Shown: positions 44,796 to 58,118 of the stretch, piece by piece | Layout: every line of letters begins with the position of its first letter | Numbering within the stretch: the stretch's first letter is position 1 | Assembly (NCBI RefSeq): GCF_003996855.1 | Contig: NZ_NRQY01000001.1 | Coordinates: forward strand, 1,676,662-1,740,661 | Reading direction: 5' to 3' | Source: Morganella morganii | GTDB taxonomy: Bacteria > Pseudomonadota > Gammaproteobacteria > Enterobacterales > Enterobacteriaceae | DNA length: 64,000 nucleotides | Notes under the pieces: generated by a model | The model's database searches: none | Told to the model about the DNA's origin: nothing | The model's input: the letters and a program-made list of their open reading frames with translations, nothing else | Position numbers and translations under genes: made by a program

Positions 44796-44814
44796 TAATA
44801 GTGATAATCATTCA
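44796..44814. promoter_or_regulatory. Fur box upstream of nrdHIEF
   Basis: AATAGTGATAATCATTCAA contains the uninterrupted core TGATAATCATT of the Fur consensus. Iron repression of nrdHIEF by Fur is established in E. coli, since the manganese-dependent NrdEF enzyme is used under iron limitation. Confidence 0.7.
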
Positions 44815-44832
44815 AAATACAAAAAACAAAAA

Positions 44833-44880
44833 ACACCATATATAGTGTGGTTGATATATTTAATATCTACATATAGTATT
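44833..44880. promoter_or_regulatory. Tandem NrdR boxes
   Basis: ACACCATATATAGTGT (44833-44848) and ATCTACATATAGTATT (44865-44880) match the NrdR consensus (acaCwAtATaTwGtgt), the first almost perfectly. Their centres are 32 bases apart, three helical turns, the usual spacing for cooperative NrdR binding. NrdR represses ribonucleotide reductase operons when dATP is high. Confidence 0.85.
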
Positions 44881-44942
44881 CAAAATACAGTTAACCCACG
44901 ATATCTGCTCATGACGGGCAGAAATAACCACGGGATACCGCC

Positions 44943-45161
44943 ATGACAGTGACTATCTACAGCAAACCCGACTGCGTGCAATGTAACGCCACTTATCAGA
45001 TGCTGACACGGAAAAATATTCCGTTCAGTGTCATTGATATCACTCAGGATGAGCAGGCGTATCAGCATGTCCGCACACTGGGATATCAGCAGGTACCGGT
45101 GGTGATCGCCGGTCAGGAACACTGGGCCGGGTTTCGCCCCGACAAACTTGCCGCCCTCTGA
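44943..45161 (+). CDS. nrdH: Glutaredoxin-like protein NrdH
   Basis: The 72-residue redoxin has the active site CVQC (KPDCVQCNAT, residues 11-14) and the C-terminal WAGFRPDKL motif typical of NrdH. It is reduced by thioredoxin reductase and supplies electrons to NrdE. It is the first gene of nrdHIEF, behind NrdR and Fur sites. Confidence 0.95.
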   Translation: MTVTIYSKPDCVQCNATYQMLTRKNIPFSVIDITQDEQAYQHVRTLGYQQVPVVIAGQEHWAGFRPDKLAAL

Positions 45162-45182
45162 ACCGCATATGCCGGAGGCACC

Positions 45183-45599
45183 ATGACCACACAGGCACTG
45201 ATTTATTTCTCCACCCGCTCAGAAACCTGTCACCGGTTCACTGAAAAGCTGGGACTCCCGGCCACGCGGCTCCCGGAAGACGGTGACCTCAGCGCCACAC
45301 AGCCCTTTGTGCTGCTGGTGCCGACCTACGGCGGCGGCCATCACAGCGGCGCTGTACCGCGTCCGGTGATCCGTTTCCTCAACCGGCCTGAGAACCGGGC
45401 ATTGCTGCGTGGTGTGATTGCCGCCGGTAATACCAACTTTGGCCGCGCTTATGCCATTGCCGGTGACATCATCTCCGCCAAATGTCAGGTGCCGTTTTTA
45501 TACCGCTTTGAACTGCTCGGCACGCAGGCGGATGTGGATAACGTCCGCCGCGGCTTACACCATTTCTGGCAGCAGCAGGCCGCAGAGACCGCCTGCTGA
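45183..45599 (+). CDS. nrdI: Flavodoxin-like protein NrdI
   Basis: The 138-residue flavoprotein has the conserved phosphate loop with [12 protein letters not shown], and LLVPTYGGG and [14 protein letters not shown] around the FMN. It gives the oxidant for assembly of the manganese tyrosyl-radical cofactor of NrdF. GGAGG precedes the ATG. Confidence 0.95.
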   Translation: MTTQALIYFSTRSETCHRFTEKLGLPATRLPEDGDLSATQPFVLLVPTYGGGHHSGAVPRPVIRFLNRPENRALLRGVIAAGNTNFGRAYAIAGDIISAKCQVPFLYRFELLGTQADVDNVRRGLHHFWQQQAAETAC

Positions 45600-45629
45600 G
45601 TGCTGCTTACCTGATTCCGGGATAACACG

Positions 45630-48736
<3,107 letters not shown>

Positions 48737-48783
48737 ATCAATAACTTCTGTTTAAGTGTAATGCAATAAATACTGGTTTTATT

Positions 48784-48826
48784 AATGCACTGATATTGCA
48801 GTATATTTATATCAGTGCATTTTTTG
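48784..48826 (+). terminator. Terminator after nrdF
   Basis: AATGCACTGATAT and ATATCAGTGCATT form a 13-base perfect stem followed by TTTTT. Confidence 0.88.
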
Positions 48827-48936
48827 TTCAAAAAACAACCTGAATTATCAATTTTTCCGGAGCTATTTTCCGGTTATTGGGGTATTTTTATCGAGTTATT
48901 TTTAAACTTAACCGAAATATTCGTTATCACACCATT

Positions 48937-48988
48937 AATCACAACATTAAATTGATAAATATATTTAATGTTGAGTGATTTTTTTTCT
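48937..48988 (+). terminator. Second hairpin terminator before proV
   Basis: AACATTAAAT and ATTTAATGTT pair, extended by AATCAC and GTGATT across a small bulge, followed by eight T residues. It adds a second barrier between nrdF and proV or ends an unseen short transcript between 48826 and 48937. Confidence 0.7.
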
Positions 48989-49237
48989 CCATTTCCGCGA
49001 TGAATATCACAACTTACTGACGCCGGTATTATGCTGCGGAATATCATCATATTCCCTTTTCAGGCATTCCGGATAAAAAGCGGATAAAACAAGCACCTGG
49101 TTAACTTTCCGAGGATCTCTTTATCTTATTTTCCGCAAATTATTCATATATTAATGAAATGGGTTATTTACCGGATACCGGTGATTTTACACTAAAAATA
49201 TATCTGCTGTTTTTGATTAATTCTCATAAACAAGGGG
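48989..49237. other. AT-rich proV upstream region
   Basis: The nrdF-proV gap is 604 bases in all. After the two terminators this part is AT-rich and holds no gene. In E. coli such sequence around the proU promoter binds H-NS, and that is a reasonable expectation here. Confidence 0.4.
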
Positions 49238-49265
49238 TTGTCAGCATTATCTCGTATGCTAGGGT
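49238..49265 (+). promoter_or_regulatory. proU-type promoter of proVWX
   Basis: TTGTCA (49238-49243) and TAGGGT (49260-49265) are 16 bases apart. E. coli proU P2 uses the same unusual -10 TAGGGT. Transcription would start near 49272, leaving a 5' untranslated region of about 69 bases. Confidence 0.7.
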
Positions 49266-49340
49266 AAATAACGTTTTTTTCAGGGAGAGGATTCACATTT
49301 ACCCATTTCACATCCACGTTATTCTGAATGGATATACTGC

Positions 49341-50546
49341 ATGGCAATAAAACTCGAAGTTAAAAATCTCTATAAAATATTCGGTGAGCACCCGAAACAG
49401 GCATTTGAATTATTAGAACAGGGCCTGGACAAAGAACATATCTTTGAAAAGACCGGTGCTACCGTCGGCGTACAGGACGCCAATCTGGCCATTGAAGAAG
49501 GCGAAATATTCGTCATCATGGGACTGAGCGGTTCAGGGAAATCCACCTTAGTTCGTCTTCTCAATCGCCTGATAGAACCGACCCGCGGCCAGGTGCTGAT
49601 CGACGGTGAAGATATCGCTGTGATTTCTGATCAGGCACTGCGCGAGGTACGGCGTAAAAAAATCAGTATGGTATTCCAGTCCTTTGCACTGATGCCGCAT
49701 ATGTCGGTTATCGACAATACTGCATTCGGCCTTGAACTGGCCGGCATGAGCAAAGCGGAACGCCACGACCGCGCACTGGATGCGCTGAAACAGGTCAACC
49801 TGGAGCAGTGGGCAAATTCCTATCCGGATGAACTGTCCGGCGGGATGCGTCAGCGGATCGGGCTTGCCCGCGCGCTGGCTAATGACCCGGATATCCTGCT
49901 GATGGATGAGGCGTTCTCCGCCCTTGACCCGCTGATCCGCACCGAGATGCAGGATGAGCTGCTGAGTCTCCAGGGCGATAAACAGCGCACCATCGTCTTT
50001 ATTTCTCATGACCTCGATGAGGCCATGCGTATCGGCGACCGTATCGCCATTATGCAGGGCGGCGTTGTGGTACAGATCGGCACACCGGATGAAATCCTCA
50101 ATAATCCGGCCAATGATTATGTCCGCACTTTCTTCCGCGGCGTGGATATCAGTCATGTGTTCAGCGCCAAAGATATTGCCCGCCGCCGGGCTGATGCCCT
50201 GCTGCATGTCGCGCCGGGCTTCGGCCCGCGTTCGGCACTGAAAGTTCTCAATGATGATGACCGCGAATACGGCTATCTGATTGAACGCGGACAAAAATTT
50301 GCCGGTATTGTTTCTGTTGCCTCCCTGGAGGCGGCACTGAAAGCGAAAAAACCTATCACAGACGCCATTCTGAGCGAGCCGCAGGCGGTCAGCGCCGACA
50401 CGCCGCTCAATGAGCTGCTGACCGTTGTCGCGCAGTCACCGTGTGCAGTTCCGGTGGTCGGTAACAACAACCGCTATGCCGGGGTTATCTCAAAAGGGAT
50501 GCTTTTGCAGGCTTTAGATAAGGAGACGCCGAATGAGCCGGAATAA
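49341..50546 (+). CDS. proV: Glycine betaine/proline ABC transporter ATPase ProV
   Basis: The 401-residue ATPase has Walker [10 protein letters not shown] (residues 59-67), signature [15 protein letters not shown], Walker [13 protein letters not shown] and the switch His in FISHDLDEA. Two C-terminal CBS domains (about 280-400) take part in ionic-strength sensing in related OpuA systems. It powers uptake of osmoprotectants and overlaps proW by 14 bases. Confidence 0.96.
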   Translation: MAIKLEVKNLYKIFGEHPKQAFELLEQGLDKEHIFEKTGATVGVQDANLAIEEGEIFVIMGLSGSGKSTLVRLLNRLIEPTRGQVLIDGEDIAVISDQALREVRRKKISMVFQSFALMPHMSVIDNTAFGLELAGMSKAERHDRALDALKQVNLEQWANSYPDELSGGMRQRIGLARALANDPDILLMDEAFSALDPLIRTEMQDELLSLQGDKQRTIVFISHDLDEAMRIGDRIAIMQGGVVVQIGTPDEILNNPANDYVRTFFRGVDISHVFSAKDIARRRADALLHVAPGFGPRSALKVLNDDDREYGYLIERGQKFAGIVSVASLEAALKAKKPITDAILSEPQAVSADTPLNELLTVVAQSPCAVPVVGNNNRYAGVISKGMLLQALDKETPNEPE

Positions 50547-51645
50547 TCAACAGGATCCCGAACTAGACCCGTGGGCAACGACGTCAGGACAGGATACCGC
50601 AGACAGCAGTGATCCGTGGGGAAGTGCCGCTGATACCGGCGGGGCGGATGCCGACCCGTGGGGCGGTGCTGCGGACAGCGGCAGCGACTGGCTGGATGCC
50701 GCACCGGCAGATACCGGTCCCGCCTTTGACTGGGCAAACCCGTTTGACCACTCGCTGATCCCGTTTGACAGCTGGGTGACCGATGCCATCAACTGGATAG
50801 TGCTGCACTTCCGGCCTGTCTTTCAGGGCATCCGTGTACCGATCGACTTTGTGCTCACAACCTTTGAACAAGGGCTGACCGCGATTCCGGCACCGATCGC
50901 CATTCTTATTTTTGCCCTGCTCGCCTGGCAGATGAGCGGCAAAGGACTGGGGCTTGCCACGGTGGTATCACTGACATTTATCGGTGCCATCGGCGCATGG
51001 AATGAAGCAATGGTAACATTATCATTGGTTCTGACTGCCCTGATGTTCTGTATTATCATCGGCTTACCGACCGGTATTGCCCTGGCACGGCATGAACGCG
51101 CCGCGAAATTTATCCGTCCGCTGCTTGATGCCATGCAGACAACACCGGCCTTCGTCTATCTGGTACCAATTGTCATGCTGTTCGGTATCGGTAACGTGCC
51201 GGGTGTGGTGGTGACCATTATCTTCGCCCTGCCGCCGGTGATCCGCCTGACTATCCTCGGTATCCGTCAGGTACCCGCCGACCTGGTGGAAGCTGCGGAG
51301 TCCTTTGGTGCCAATCCGCGTCAGATGCTGTTTAAAGTACAGCTGCCGCTGGCGATGCCGACCATCATGGCCGGGATCAACCAGACACTGATGCTGGCAC
51401 TGTCTATGGTGGTTATCGCCTCCATGATCGCCGTCGGTGGTCTGGGGCAGATGGTACTGCGCGGTATCGGCCGTCTGGATATGGGGCTGGCATCCGTCGG
51501 CGGCGCGGGGATTGTCATTCTCGCCATTATTCTTGACCGCCTGACACAATCTCTCGGGAAAGATTCCCGCAGCAAAGCCGGCCGCCGCTGGTATCACACC
51601 GGCCCTGCCGGGCTTATCACCCGCCCGTTCCGCCGCGCGCCGTAA
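50533..51645 (+). CDS. proW: Glycine betaine/proline ABC transporter permease ProW
   Basis: The 370-residue protein has a hydrophilic acidic N-terminal tail (about residues 1-65) with spaced DPW repeats (residues 12, 27 and 41), then membrane helices and the EAA loop [24 protein letters not shown]. coli ProW has a similar periplasmic tail, here slightly longer. It forms the channel for betaine and proline. Confidence 0.96.
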   Translation: MSRNNQQDPELDPWATTSGQDTADSSDPWGSAADTGGADADPWGGAADSGSDWLDAAPADTGPAFDWANPFDHSLIPFDSWVTDAINWIVLHFRPVFQGIRVPIDFVLTTFEQGLTAIPAPIAILIFALLAWQMSGKGLGLATVVSLTFIGAIGAWNEAMVTLSLVLTALMFCIIIGLPTGIALARHERAAKFIRPLLDAMQTTPAFVYLVPIVMLFGIGNVPGVVVTIIFALPPVIRLTILGIRQVPADLVEAAESFGANPRQMLFKVQLPLAMPTIMAGINQTLMLALSMVVIASMIAVGGLGQMVLRGIGRLDMGLASVGGAGIVILAIILDRLTQSLGKDSRSKAGRRWYHTGPAGLITRPFRRAP

Positions 51646-51727
51646 CATGCGGCAGGGAGCCTCTGCTCCCGCTCATTATCACCCTGCCGCTGTTATCGCG
51701 GCGGCAGGCACAACAAGAGGGAAAACG

Positions 51728-52726
51728 ATGCGTAAGACAGCAATCGCAGCAATCGCCTTATCGGCACTCATTGGTACTCAGGCTTTCGCGGACACCGCGC
51801 AGCCGGGTAAAGGGGTCAAAGTGCTGCCTGTACAAAGCACCATTACTGAAGAAACCTTTCAGACCCTTATCGTCAATAAAGCACTGGAAGAACTCGGTTA
51901 TGATGTGCAGCCGATTCAGGAAGTGGATTACAACGTGGCCTATGCCTCAATCGCCAACGGCGATGCCACCTTTATGGCAGTGAGCTGGGTTCCGCTGCAC
52001 AACTCCCAGTACAAAGCCGCCGGGGGCGACGACAAATTCTACCGCAAAGGGGATTATGTCGTGAATGCCGCTCAGGGGTATCTGATTGATAAAAAGACCG
52101 CAGAAAAATACCACATCACCAACATTGAGCAGCTGAAAGATCCGGAGATTGCCAAACTGTTTGACAGCAACGGCAACGGTAAAGCGGATCTGACCGGCTG
52201 TAACCCGGGCTGGGGCTGTGAGGCCGCCATCAACAACCACATGAAAGCCTATAAGCTGACAGACACGGTTGATCACAACCAGGGGAACTATGCCGCGATG
52301 ATGGCAGACACCATCACCCGCTATAAAGAGGGCAAACCGGTTCTCTACTATACCTGGACACCGTACTGGCTCAGTGATGTCCTGAAACCGGGCCGCGATG
52401 TGGTCTGGCTGGAAGTCCCGTTCTCCTCCATGCCGGGCGGTGAGAAGATCGATACCAAACTGCCGAACGGTAAAAACTACGGCTTCCCACCGAGCACCAT
52501 GCATATCGCCGCCAACAAAGCCTGGGCCGAGCAGAACCCGGCTGCCGCTGAGCTGTTTGCCATAATGAAACTGCCGGTCTCGGCCATCAACGCCCAGAAC
52601 CTGCGCATGCATAACGGCGAAAACTCACAGGCGGATATTGAACGTCACGCTAATGCCTGGATTAAAGCCAATCAGACTAAGTTTGACGGCTGGATTGAAC
52701 AGGCACGAAAAGCCGCTGATAAATAA
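51728..52726 (+). CDS. proX: Glycine betaine/proline-binding protein ProX
   Basis: The ATG at 51728, after AAGAGGGAAAACG, gives 332 residues with a signal peptide cleaved after AFA (about residue 21). Trp-rich segments such as [22 protein letters not shown] and [15 protein letters not shown] form the aromatic cage for quaternary ammonium ligands. It is the last gene of proVWX. Confidence 0.96.
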   Translation: MRKTAIAAIALSALIGTQAFADTAQPGKGVKVLPVQSTITEETFQTLIVNKALEELGYDVQPIQEVDYNVAYASIANGDATFMAVSWVPLHNSQYKAAGGDDKFYRKGDYVVNAAQGYLIDKKTAEKYHITNIEQLKDPEIAKLFDSNGNGKADLTGCNPGWGCEAAINNHMKAYKLTDTVDHNQGNYAAMMADTITRYKEGKPVLYYTWTPYWLSDVLKPGRDVVWLEVPFSSMPGGEKIDTKLPNGKNYGFPPSTMHIAANKAWAEQNPAAAELFAIMKLPVSAINAQNLRMHNGENSQADIERHANAWIKANQTKFDGWIEQARKAADK

Positions 52727-52747
52727 CCGGATCTGAAAAATCTACCG

Positions 52748-52776
52748 GCGGCCATCGCAATATGGCCGCTTTTTTT
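52748..52776 (+). terminator. Terminator after proX
   Basis: GCGGCCAT and ATGGCCGC pair around a 6-base loop, followed by seven T residues. Confidence 0.9.
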
Positions 52777-52894
52777 ACCCTCAACAAAACGTGATAAACC
52801 TCACAAAATCGATACCTTTTCCGGTCTGCTTTCTATATAGTACCGCTCCGTAGTACCCGTAATCATTTCATACTCAATCAATCTTATAATAATC

Positions 52895-54121
52895 ATGAAA
52901 AAGAAAACCATTGATGCGGTTCTGACACCTCAGCTTATCTGCCTGATGGCAATGGCGACCGGGTTGTTAGTCGCAAGTAACTATTATGCACAGCCTTTAC
53001 TGGAGACGATTGCCGCGCAATTCGGCGTCACTGCCGGTATGGCGGGATTTATCGTCACCACCGCGCAACTCAGTTATGCCGCCGGTCTGATGTTTCTGGT
53101 GCCGCTCGGGGATAAATTTGAGCGCCGCAACCTGATTGTCACCATGACACTGCTGTCCGCTATCGGGCTGGTGATCTCCGCTCTGTCACAGACACTCTGG
53201 CAGTTACTGCTGGGCACCGCGCTGGCCGGGATGTTTTCCGTGGTGGCACAAATTCTTATCCCGCTGGCTGCCACTATCGCCAAACCGCAGCATCGCGGTA
53301 AGGCTGTCGGGATCATTATGAGCGGCCTGCTGCTCGGTAACCTGCTGGCCCGCACCGTGGCCGGTGTGCTGGCAGAATTCGGCGGCTGGCGGACTGTCTA
53401 CTGGGCAGCGTCCGGGCTGCTGGTTCTGCTGGCACTGATCCTGTATCTGCGCCTGCCGCGGTACAAACAGGTATCTGAACTGAAATACAGCCAGTTGCTC
53501 GCGTCCATTGTGATACTGTTTGTCCGCACGCCGGTTCTGCGTGTCCGTGCCGCACTCGGTGCTATTGTGTTTGCCGCATTCGGCCTGCTCTGGACATCGA
53601 TGGCCTTCCTGCTGGCATCAGATCCGTTTAATTATTCCGAAAGCACCATCGGGCTGTTCGGTCTGGCCGGTGCAGCCGGTGCGCTGATGGCGGGTCCCGC
53701 CGGACGTTTTGCCGATAAAGGTAAAGGCCGCCTGACCACCAGCGCCGGTCTGCTGCTCCTGCTGCTCTCCTGGGTCCCGCTGGCACTGAGCGGCTACTCT
53801 GTCGCCGCCTTTGTGGCCGGTGTGGTGATCCTGGATCTGGCCGTACAGGCTGTTCATGTCACCAATCAGAGTACCCTCTACCGGATGATGCCGGAGGCAC
53901 GCAGCCGCCTGACCGCAGGTTATATGACCTGCTATTTCTGTGGCGGCGCATTCGGATCACTGCTTTCCGGCTATGCCTACAGCCACTACGGCTGGAATGG
54001 CGTCTGTTACAGCGGTGCCGCCGTCAGTGCCCTGGGTCTGGTAATCTGGCTTGCCGGGAAGAAGTATGATGTTCCGCAATCTGATGAGACACCTACTCGT
54101 CAGCAACCATCACACACCTGA
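52895..54121 (+). CDS. ygaY: MFS transporter (intact YgaY homologue)
   Basis: The 408-residue protein has 12 membrane helices and an MFS loop motif GDKFERRNLIV (residues 72-82). It resembles the small-drug/arabinose-type exporters (TGLLVASNYYAQPLLETIAAQFG start). Its position after proX and before mprA is that of ygaY, which is an interrupted gene in E. coli K-12; here it appears complete. Substrate unknown. Confidence 0.85.
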   Translation: MKKKTIDAVLTPQLICLMAMATGLLVASNYYAQPLLETIAAQFGVTAGMAGFIVTTAQLSYAAGLMFLVPLGDKFERRNLIVTMTLLSAIGLVISALSQTLWQLLLGTALAGMFSVVAQILIPLAATIAKPQHRGKAVGIIMSGLLLGNLLARTVAGVLAEFGGWRTVYWAASGLLVLLALILYLRLPRYKQVSELKYSQLLASIVILFVRTPVLRVRAALGAIVFAAFGLLWTSMAFLLASDPFNYSESTIGLFGLAGAAGALMAGPAGRFADKGKGRLTTSAGLLLLLLSWVPLALSGYSVAAFVAGVVILDLAVQAVHVTNQSTLYRMMPEARSRLTAGYMTCYFCGGAFGSLLSGYAYSHYGWNGVCYSGAAVSALGLVIWLAGKKYDVPQSDETPTRQQPSHT

Positions 54122-54130
54122 TTCCTCCGT

Positions 54131-54156
54131 AAAAAGCACCTTCCGGTGCTTTTTAC
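54131..54156. terminator. Bidirectional terminator after ygaY
   Basis: AAAAAGCACC and GGTGCTTTTT form a perfect stem with a TTCC loop. Confidence 0.85.
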
Positions 54157-54605
54157 ACTCAAAAATCGGATAAATATCGCATAATAATCTACCACTTGTA
54201 GATTATCCCTTCATAAAAAGTTACAAATAACACTGTTAATCAAAGAAAATAATTTTTGACCACGTAAAATAGATACCACAGTGATAATCACTGCCATAAC
54301 GGCTAATGAAAGTCATTTGATATTCTTCATTATCATGGTTCACTAATAAAAATTGACGTAATTTATGAAGCGAAAATTACGCATAATCAGAGTCAGCCAC
54401 CCGGTAATGGAAATGTAAGTGATTTGCTAAATAATAAGTGATATTTGTGACTAACATTCATAAAATTTATGAATCAGTTGGCATTATCAACAGAAATGTA
54501 GTGATATTAACCTGCTATAATTGTTAAATTAATCTTTTGACCGGCCATTTCGCCGTGTCATAGCCGGGTTAACATACCAACAGAAACTAATAAGGTATCT
54601 CAATA
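54157..54605. other. Intergenic region upstream of mprA
   Basis: The 449-base AT-rich gap replaces the ygaZH branched-chain amino-acid exporter genes present in E. coli. It should contain the mprA promoter and operator; repeated CATTAT/ATAATG segments are seen but no clear site. No gene is evident. Confidence 0.4.
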
Positions 54606-55121
54606 ATGGAAAGTTCATTTACACCGACAGAAGAGCTGCTTAACAGCCGGATTTCACAGCAGCAGAATCTGGGTGCAGATCTGCCGTATCAGGAAATTTT
54701 ACTGACCCGGCTTTCAATGCACGTTCAGAGTAAATTATTAGAAAAACGCAACAATATGCTGAAATCTCAGGGCATCAATGAAACATTATTCATGGCGCTG
54801 ATGATTCTGGATACTAAAGAATCTCACAGCATTCAGCCCTCAGAACTCAGTGCCGCTCTCGGCTCTTCCCGCACCAATGCGACCCGCATCGCGGATGAAC
54901 TTGAAAAAAACGGCTGGATTGAACGCAAAGAGAGCCACAATGACCGCCGCTGTCTGCATCTGCACCTGACAGAAAAAGGCTCAGATTTTCTGCATAATCT
55001 TCTGCCGCCTCAGCATGATTCGCTGCGTCATATCTGGTCAGCACTGGACAATGATGAGCAGAAAAACCTGGAGAAACTGATGCGCAAATTGCTTATTCAG
55101 CTCGATAAGAGCGACAACTAA
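54606..55121 (+). CDS. mprA: MarR-family repressor MprA (EmrR)
   Basis: The 171-residue protein has the MarR winged helix: [51 protein letters not shown] (residues 80-130 in part). Its wing DRR motif is conserved. E. coli EmrR (176 residues) represses emrAB and is released by uncouplers and drugs. It lies 243 bases upstream of emrA. Confidence 0.93.
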   Translation: MESSFTPTEELLNSRISQQQNLGADLPYQEILLTRLSMHVQSKLLEKRNNMLKSQGINETLFMALMILDTKESHSIQPSELSAALGSSRTNATRIADELEKNGWIERKESHNDRRCLHLHLTEKGSDFLHNLLPPQHDSLRHIWSALDNDEQKNLEKLMRKLLIQLDKSDN

Positions 55122-55259
55122 ATAACCTTTTATTGTTTAAGGTTAATGAATAAGAGCTTTTCGCAATAAGTATGTGTAAAAAAACCTTTTCTGTTGGCCC
55201 GGATCCTTTATCCTTCACAGGCTGACATTTCTGACATCAATTGATGTGCTGACCATCCG

Positions 55260-55302
55260 GGCTTGCAATTGTCGTTAACCACAATGACGACAATAGCAAG
55301 CC
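55260..55302 (+). promoter_or_regulatory. Long hairpin between mprA and emrA
   Basis: GGCTTGC/GCAAGCC (55260-55266, 55296-55302) and ATTGTCGT/ACGACAAT (55268-55275, 55287-55294) stack into a 15-pair stem with one A-A mismatch, followed by TGTCTTTA. It may partly terminate the mprA message or act as an extra operator for emrAB. Confidence 0.6.
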
Positions 55303-55364
55303 TGTCTTTATTGCGGTTATGTCATGCGACACCTTAAAAAAAGAACAATATCCGGAGATAACTG

Positions 55365-56543
55365 ATGAGTGTCAGTGAGGAAACTCAGGCTGCACAGCCC
55401 CCTGTCCGTAACAAAAAACGACAACGCCGTAATGCGCTGATGTTACTGACGTTACTGTTTGTATTACTGGGTGCGGCTTACACCGTTTACTGGTTTATAG
55501 TGCTCCGCCACCACGAATCCACCGATAACGCCTATGTCACCGGCAACCAGGTGATTGTGATGTCACAGGTATCCGGCAGTGTCACTACTGTCAGTGTGGA
55601 TAATACCGACTACGTGACCGCCGGGACACTGCTGGTTCAGCTTGATAAGCGGGATGCCGGTCTGGCTCTGGAAAAAGCACAGGTCGCACTGGCAAACAGT
55701 GTCCGCCAGACACACCAGCAGATGATCAGCAGCCGTCAGTTACTGGCCGGTATTGACGTCCGCCGTTCAGAATTGACCCGTCTGCAAAATGACCTGCGCC
55801 GCCGGGAAGTGCTGGGTGCACAGAATGTGATTGGCAAAGAAGAACTTCAGCACGCCCGTGAAGCAGTTGTCAGCGCCAAAGCACAGCTGGACGTCGCCAC
55901 CGAACAGTTTAATGCCAATAAAGCCGTTATTCTCGATACTCCGCTGAGCGAACAGCCTGCGGTGAAACAGGCGGCCACCGAAGTGCGCAATGCCTGGCTG
56001 GCGCTGGAACGGACAGATATCCGCAGTCCGGTGGACGGTTATGTCTCCCGCCGCAGTGTACAGGTCGGTGCGCAGATAACCCCGGCCACGCCGCTGATGG
56101 CGGTGGTACCGGCAACCGGAATGTGGATTGACGCCAACTTTAAAGAAACTCAGCTCAGCGCCATGCGTATCGGGCAGCCCGCCAAAGTGATCACCGATTT
56201 CTACGGCGATAAAGTCGTCTTCACCGGCACGGTTACCGGGCTGGATATGGGCACCGGCAGCGCCTTCTCCCTGCTTCCCGCACAAAATGCCAGCGGTAAC
56301 TGGATTAAGGTCGTACAGCGCCTGCCGGTGCGTATCGCACTGGACCCGGCACAGCTGGAGCAATACCCGCTGCGTATCGGTCTTTCCGGTGATGTCACCG
56401 TGGACACTCAGAATACTGACGGCCCGGTGCTGTCGAAAAGTGTGCGTACCGATCCGGCCTATCATACCAATGCCCTGAGCATTGATATGCAACCGGCGGA
56501 TCAGATGATCGCTGAGATTATCAGCCGCAATGCCGGTCAGTAA
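55365..56543 (+). CDS. emrA: Multidrug efflux adaptor EmrA
   Basis: The 392-residue membrane-fusion protein has one N-terminal membrane helix (about residues 26-47), a lipoyl half-motif (STDNAYVTGNQVIVMSQVSGSV), a long coiled-coil hairpin (about 95-200) and a second lipoyl half (RSPVDGYVSRRSVQVG). It links EmrB to an outer-membrane channel such as TolC for export of uncouplers and hydrophobic drugs. Confidence 0.95.
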   Translation: MSVSEETQAAQPPVRNKKRQRRNALMLLTLLFVLLGAAYTVYWFIVLRHHESTDNAYVTGNQVIVMSQVSGSVTTVSVDNTDYVTAGTLLVQLDKRDAGLALEKAQVALANSVRQTHQQMISSRQLLAGIDVRRSELTRLQNDLRRREVLGAQNVIGKEELQHAREAVVSAKAQLDVATEQFNANKAVILDTPLSEQPAVKQAATEVRNAWLALERTDIRSPVDGYVSRRSVQVGAQITPATPLMAVVPATGMWIDANFKETQLSAMRIGQPAKVITDFYGDKVVFTGTVTGLDMGTGSAFSLLPAQNASGNWIKVVQRLPVRIALDPAQLEQYPLRIGLSGDVTVDTQNTDGPVLSKSVRTDPAYHTNALSIDMQPADQMIAEIISRNAGQ

Positions 56544-56555
56544 GGAGTCAGGGTT

Positions 56556-58085
56556 ATGCAGGCGCCACTGACCGGAGCAAGACTGGCCTGGATGACAATC
56601 GCCCTGTCACTGGCGACCTTCATGCAGGTGCTCGACTCCACCATCGCCAACGTGGCGATCCCGACAATTGCCGGTAACCTGGGTTCTTCTAACTCTCAGG
56701 GAACCTGGGTGATTACCTCATTCGGGGTGGCAAATGCCATCTCCATTCCGATCACAGGCTGGCTGGCCAAGCGGATCGGCGAAGTGCGTCTGTTTATGTG
56801 GTCGACGGCGCTGTTTGCCATATCCTCCTGGTTATGCGGTATTTCCAACAGCCTGGGTATGCTGATTTTCTTCCGCGTGATCCAGGGTCTGGTGGCAGGG
56901 CCGCTGATCCCGTTATCGCAAAGTCTGCTGCTCAATAACTATCCCCCGGCAAAACGTACCATGGCGCTGGCGCTCTGGTCGGTAACCATTGTTATCGCCC
57001 CGATCTGCGGGCCGATCCTCGGCGGTTATATCAGTGACAACTATCACTGGGGCTGGATTTTCTTTATTAACGTGCCGTTCGGGATTGTGATCATGATGCT
57101 GACCGCAAAAACCCTGGAAGGCAGGGAAACCAAAACAGAAATCCGTCCGATTGATACCGTCGGGCTGATCCTGCTGGTGGTCGGGGTCGGTTGTTTACAG
57201 ATTATGCTCGACCAGGGCAAGGAGCTGGACTGGTTTAACTCAACGGAGATTATTGTCCTGACCGTGATTGCAGTGATCGCCATCGCCTTCCTGATAGTCT
57301 GGGAGCTGACGGATGACCACCCCGTGGTGGACTTATCACTGTTTAAGAGCCGGAACTTCACGATAGGCTGTCTCAGTCTCAGTCTTGCCTATATGCTCTA
57401 TTTCGGTACCATTGTTCTGCTGCCTCAGCTGTTACAGGGGGTATTCGGCTATACTGCCACCTGGGCAGGACTGGCTTCCGCGCCGGTCGGCATTCTGCCG
57501 CTGCTGATCACCCCGCTTATCGGCAAATATGCCCATAAGGTGGATTACCGGATCATTGTGACATTCAGCTTCATTATGTATACCGTCTGCTTCTACTGGC
57601 GTGCCTATACCTTTGAGCCGGGAATGGACTTTGCCGCTGCTGCCTGGCCGCAGTTTGTGCAGGGGCTGGCGATCGCCTGTTTCTTTATGCCGCTGACCAC
57701 CATCACGCTTTCCGGTCTGCCGCCGGAAAAAATGGCATCGGCATCCAGCCTGTCAAACTTTACGCGGACACTGGCGGGGGCTATCGGGACATCCATCACC
57801 ACCACACTGTGGACGCAGCGGGAATCGATGCATCACGCCAATTTTGCTGAAAATATCAACCCGTTCAACCCGGATACACAGCAGATGTACCACACACTGG
57901 GTGAAATGGGGATGTCACAGCAGCAATCGTCGGCCTACATCGCAAAAGTGATCACCGACCAGGGGCTGATTATCTCCGCCAATGAAATCTTCTGGCTCTC
58001 AGCCGGTGTCTTCCTGGTTCTGATGCTGCTGGTCTGGTTTGCCAAACCACCGTTTACTGCCGGTGGCAGCGGTGGCGCGCATTAG
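56556..58085 (+). CDS. emrB: Multidrug efflux MFS transporter EmrB
   Basis: The 509-residue protein is a 14-helix DHA2 drug exporter with VLDSTIANVAIPTIAG in helix 1 (motif D1, LDxTxxNVALP) and ITGWLAKRIGEVRLFMWS (motif A). It pumps hydrophobic compounds with EmrA, whose gene lies 12 bases upstream. A terminator follows. Confidence 0.96.
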   Translation: MQAPLTGARLAWMTIALSLATFMQVLDSTIANVAIPTIAGNLGSSNSQGTWVITSFGVANAISIPITGWLAKRIGEVRLFMWSTALFAISSWLCGISNSLGMLIFFRVIQGLVAGPLIPLSQSLLLNNYPPAKRTMALALWSVTIVIAPICGPILGGYISDNYHWGWIFFINVPFGIVIMMLTAKTLEGRETKTEIRPIDTVGLILLVVGVGCLQIMLDQGKELDWFNSTEIIVLTVIAVIAIAFLIVWELTDDHPVVDLSLFKSRNFTIGCLSLSLAYMLYFGTIVLLPQLLQGVFGYTATWAGLASAPVGILPLLITPLIGKYAHKVDYRIIVTFSFIMYTVCFYWRAYTFEPGMDFAAAAWPQFVQGLAIACFFMPLTTITLSGLPPEKMASASSLSNFTRTLAGAIGTSITTTLWTQRESMHHANFAENINPFNPDTQQMYHTLGEMGMSQQQSSAYIAKVITDQGLIISANEIFWLSAGVFLVLMLLVWFAKPPFTAGGSGGAH

Positions 58086-58093
58086 AAAAAAGA

Positions 58094-58118
58094 ATAAAGG
58101 CACTGCGGTGCCTTTATC
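58094..58118 (+). terminator. Terminator after emrB
   Basis: AAAGGCAC and GTGCCTTT pair around a TGCG loop with AT-rich flanks and a TCTTTATTT tail. Confidence 0.8.

Larger units (their letters stand above)
44627..44942. other. mnmH/nrdH intergenic control region
   Basis: This 316-base gap contains the Fur and NrdR sites listed separately and an AT-rich stretch that should hold the nrdHIEF promoter overlapping the NrdR boxes. The 5' half (44640-44790) contains nothing recognised. No coding frame in it is convincing. Confidence 0.5.
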
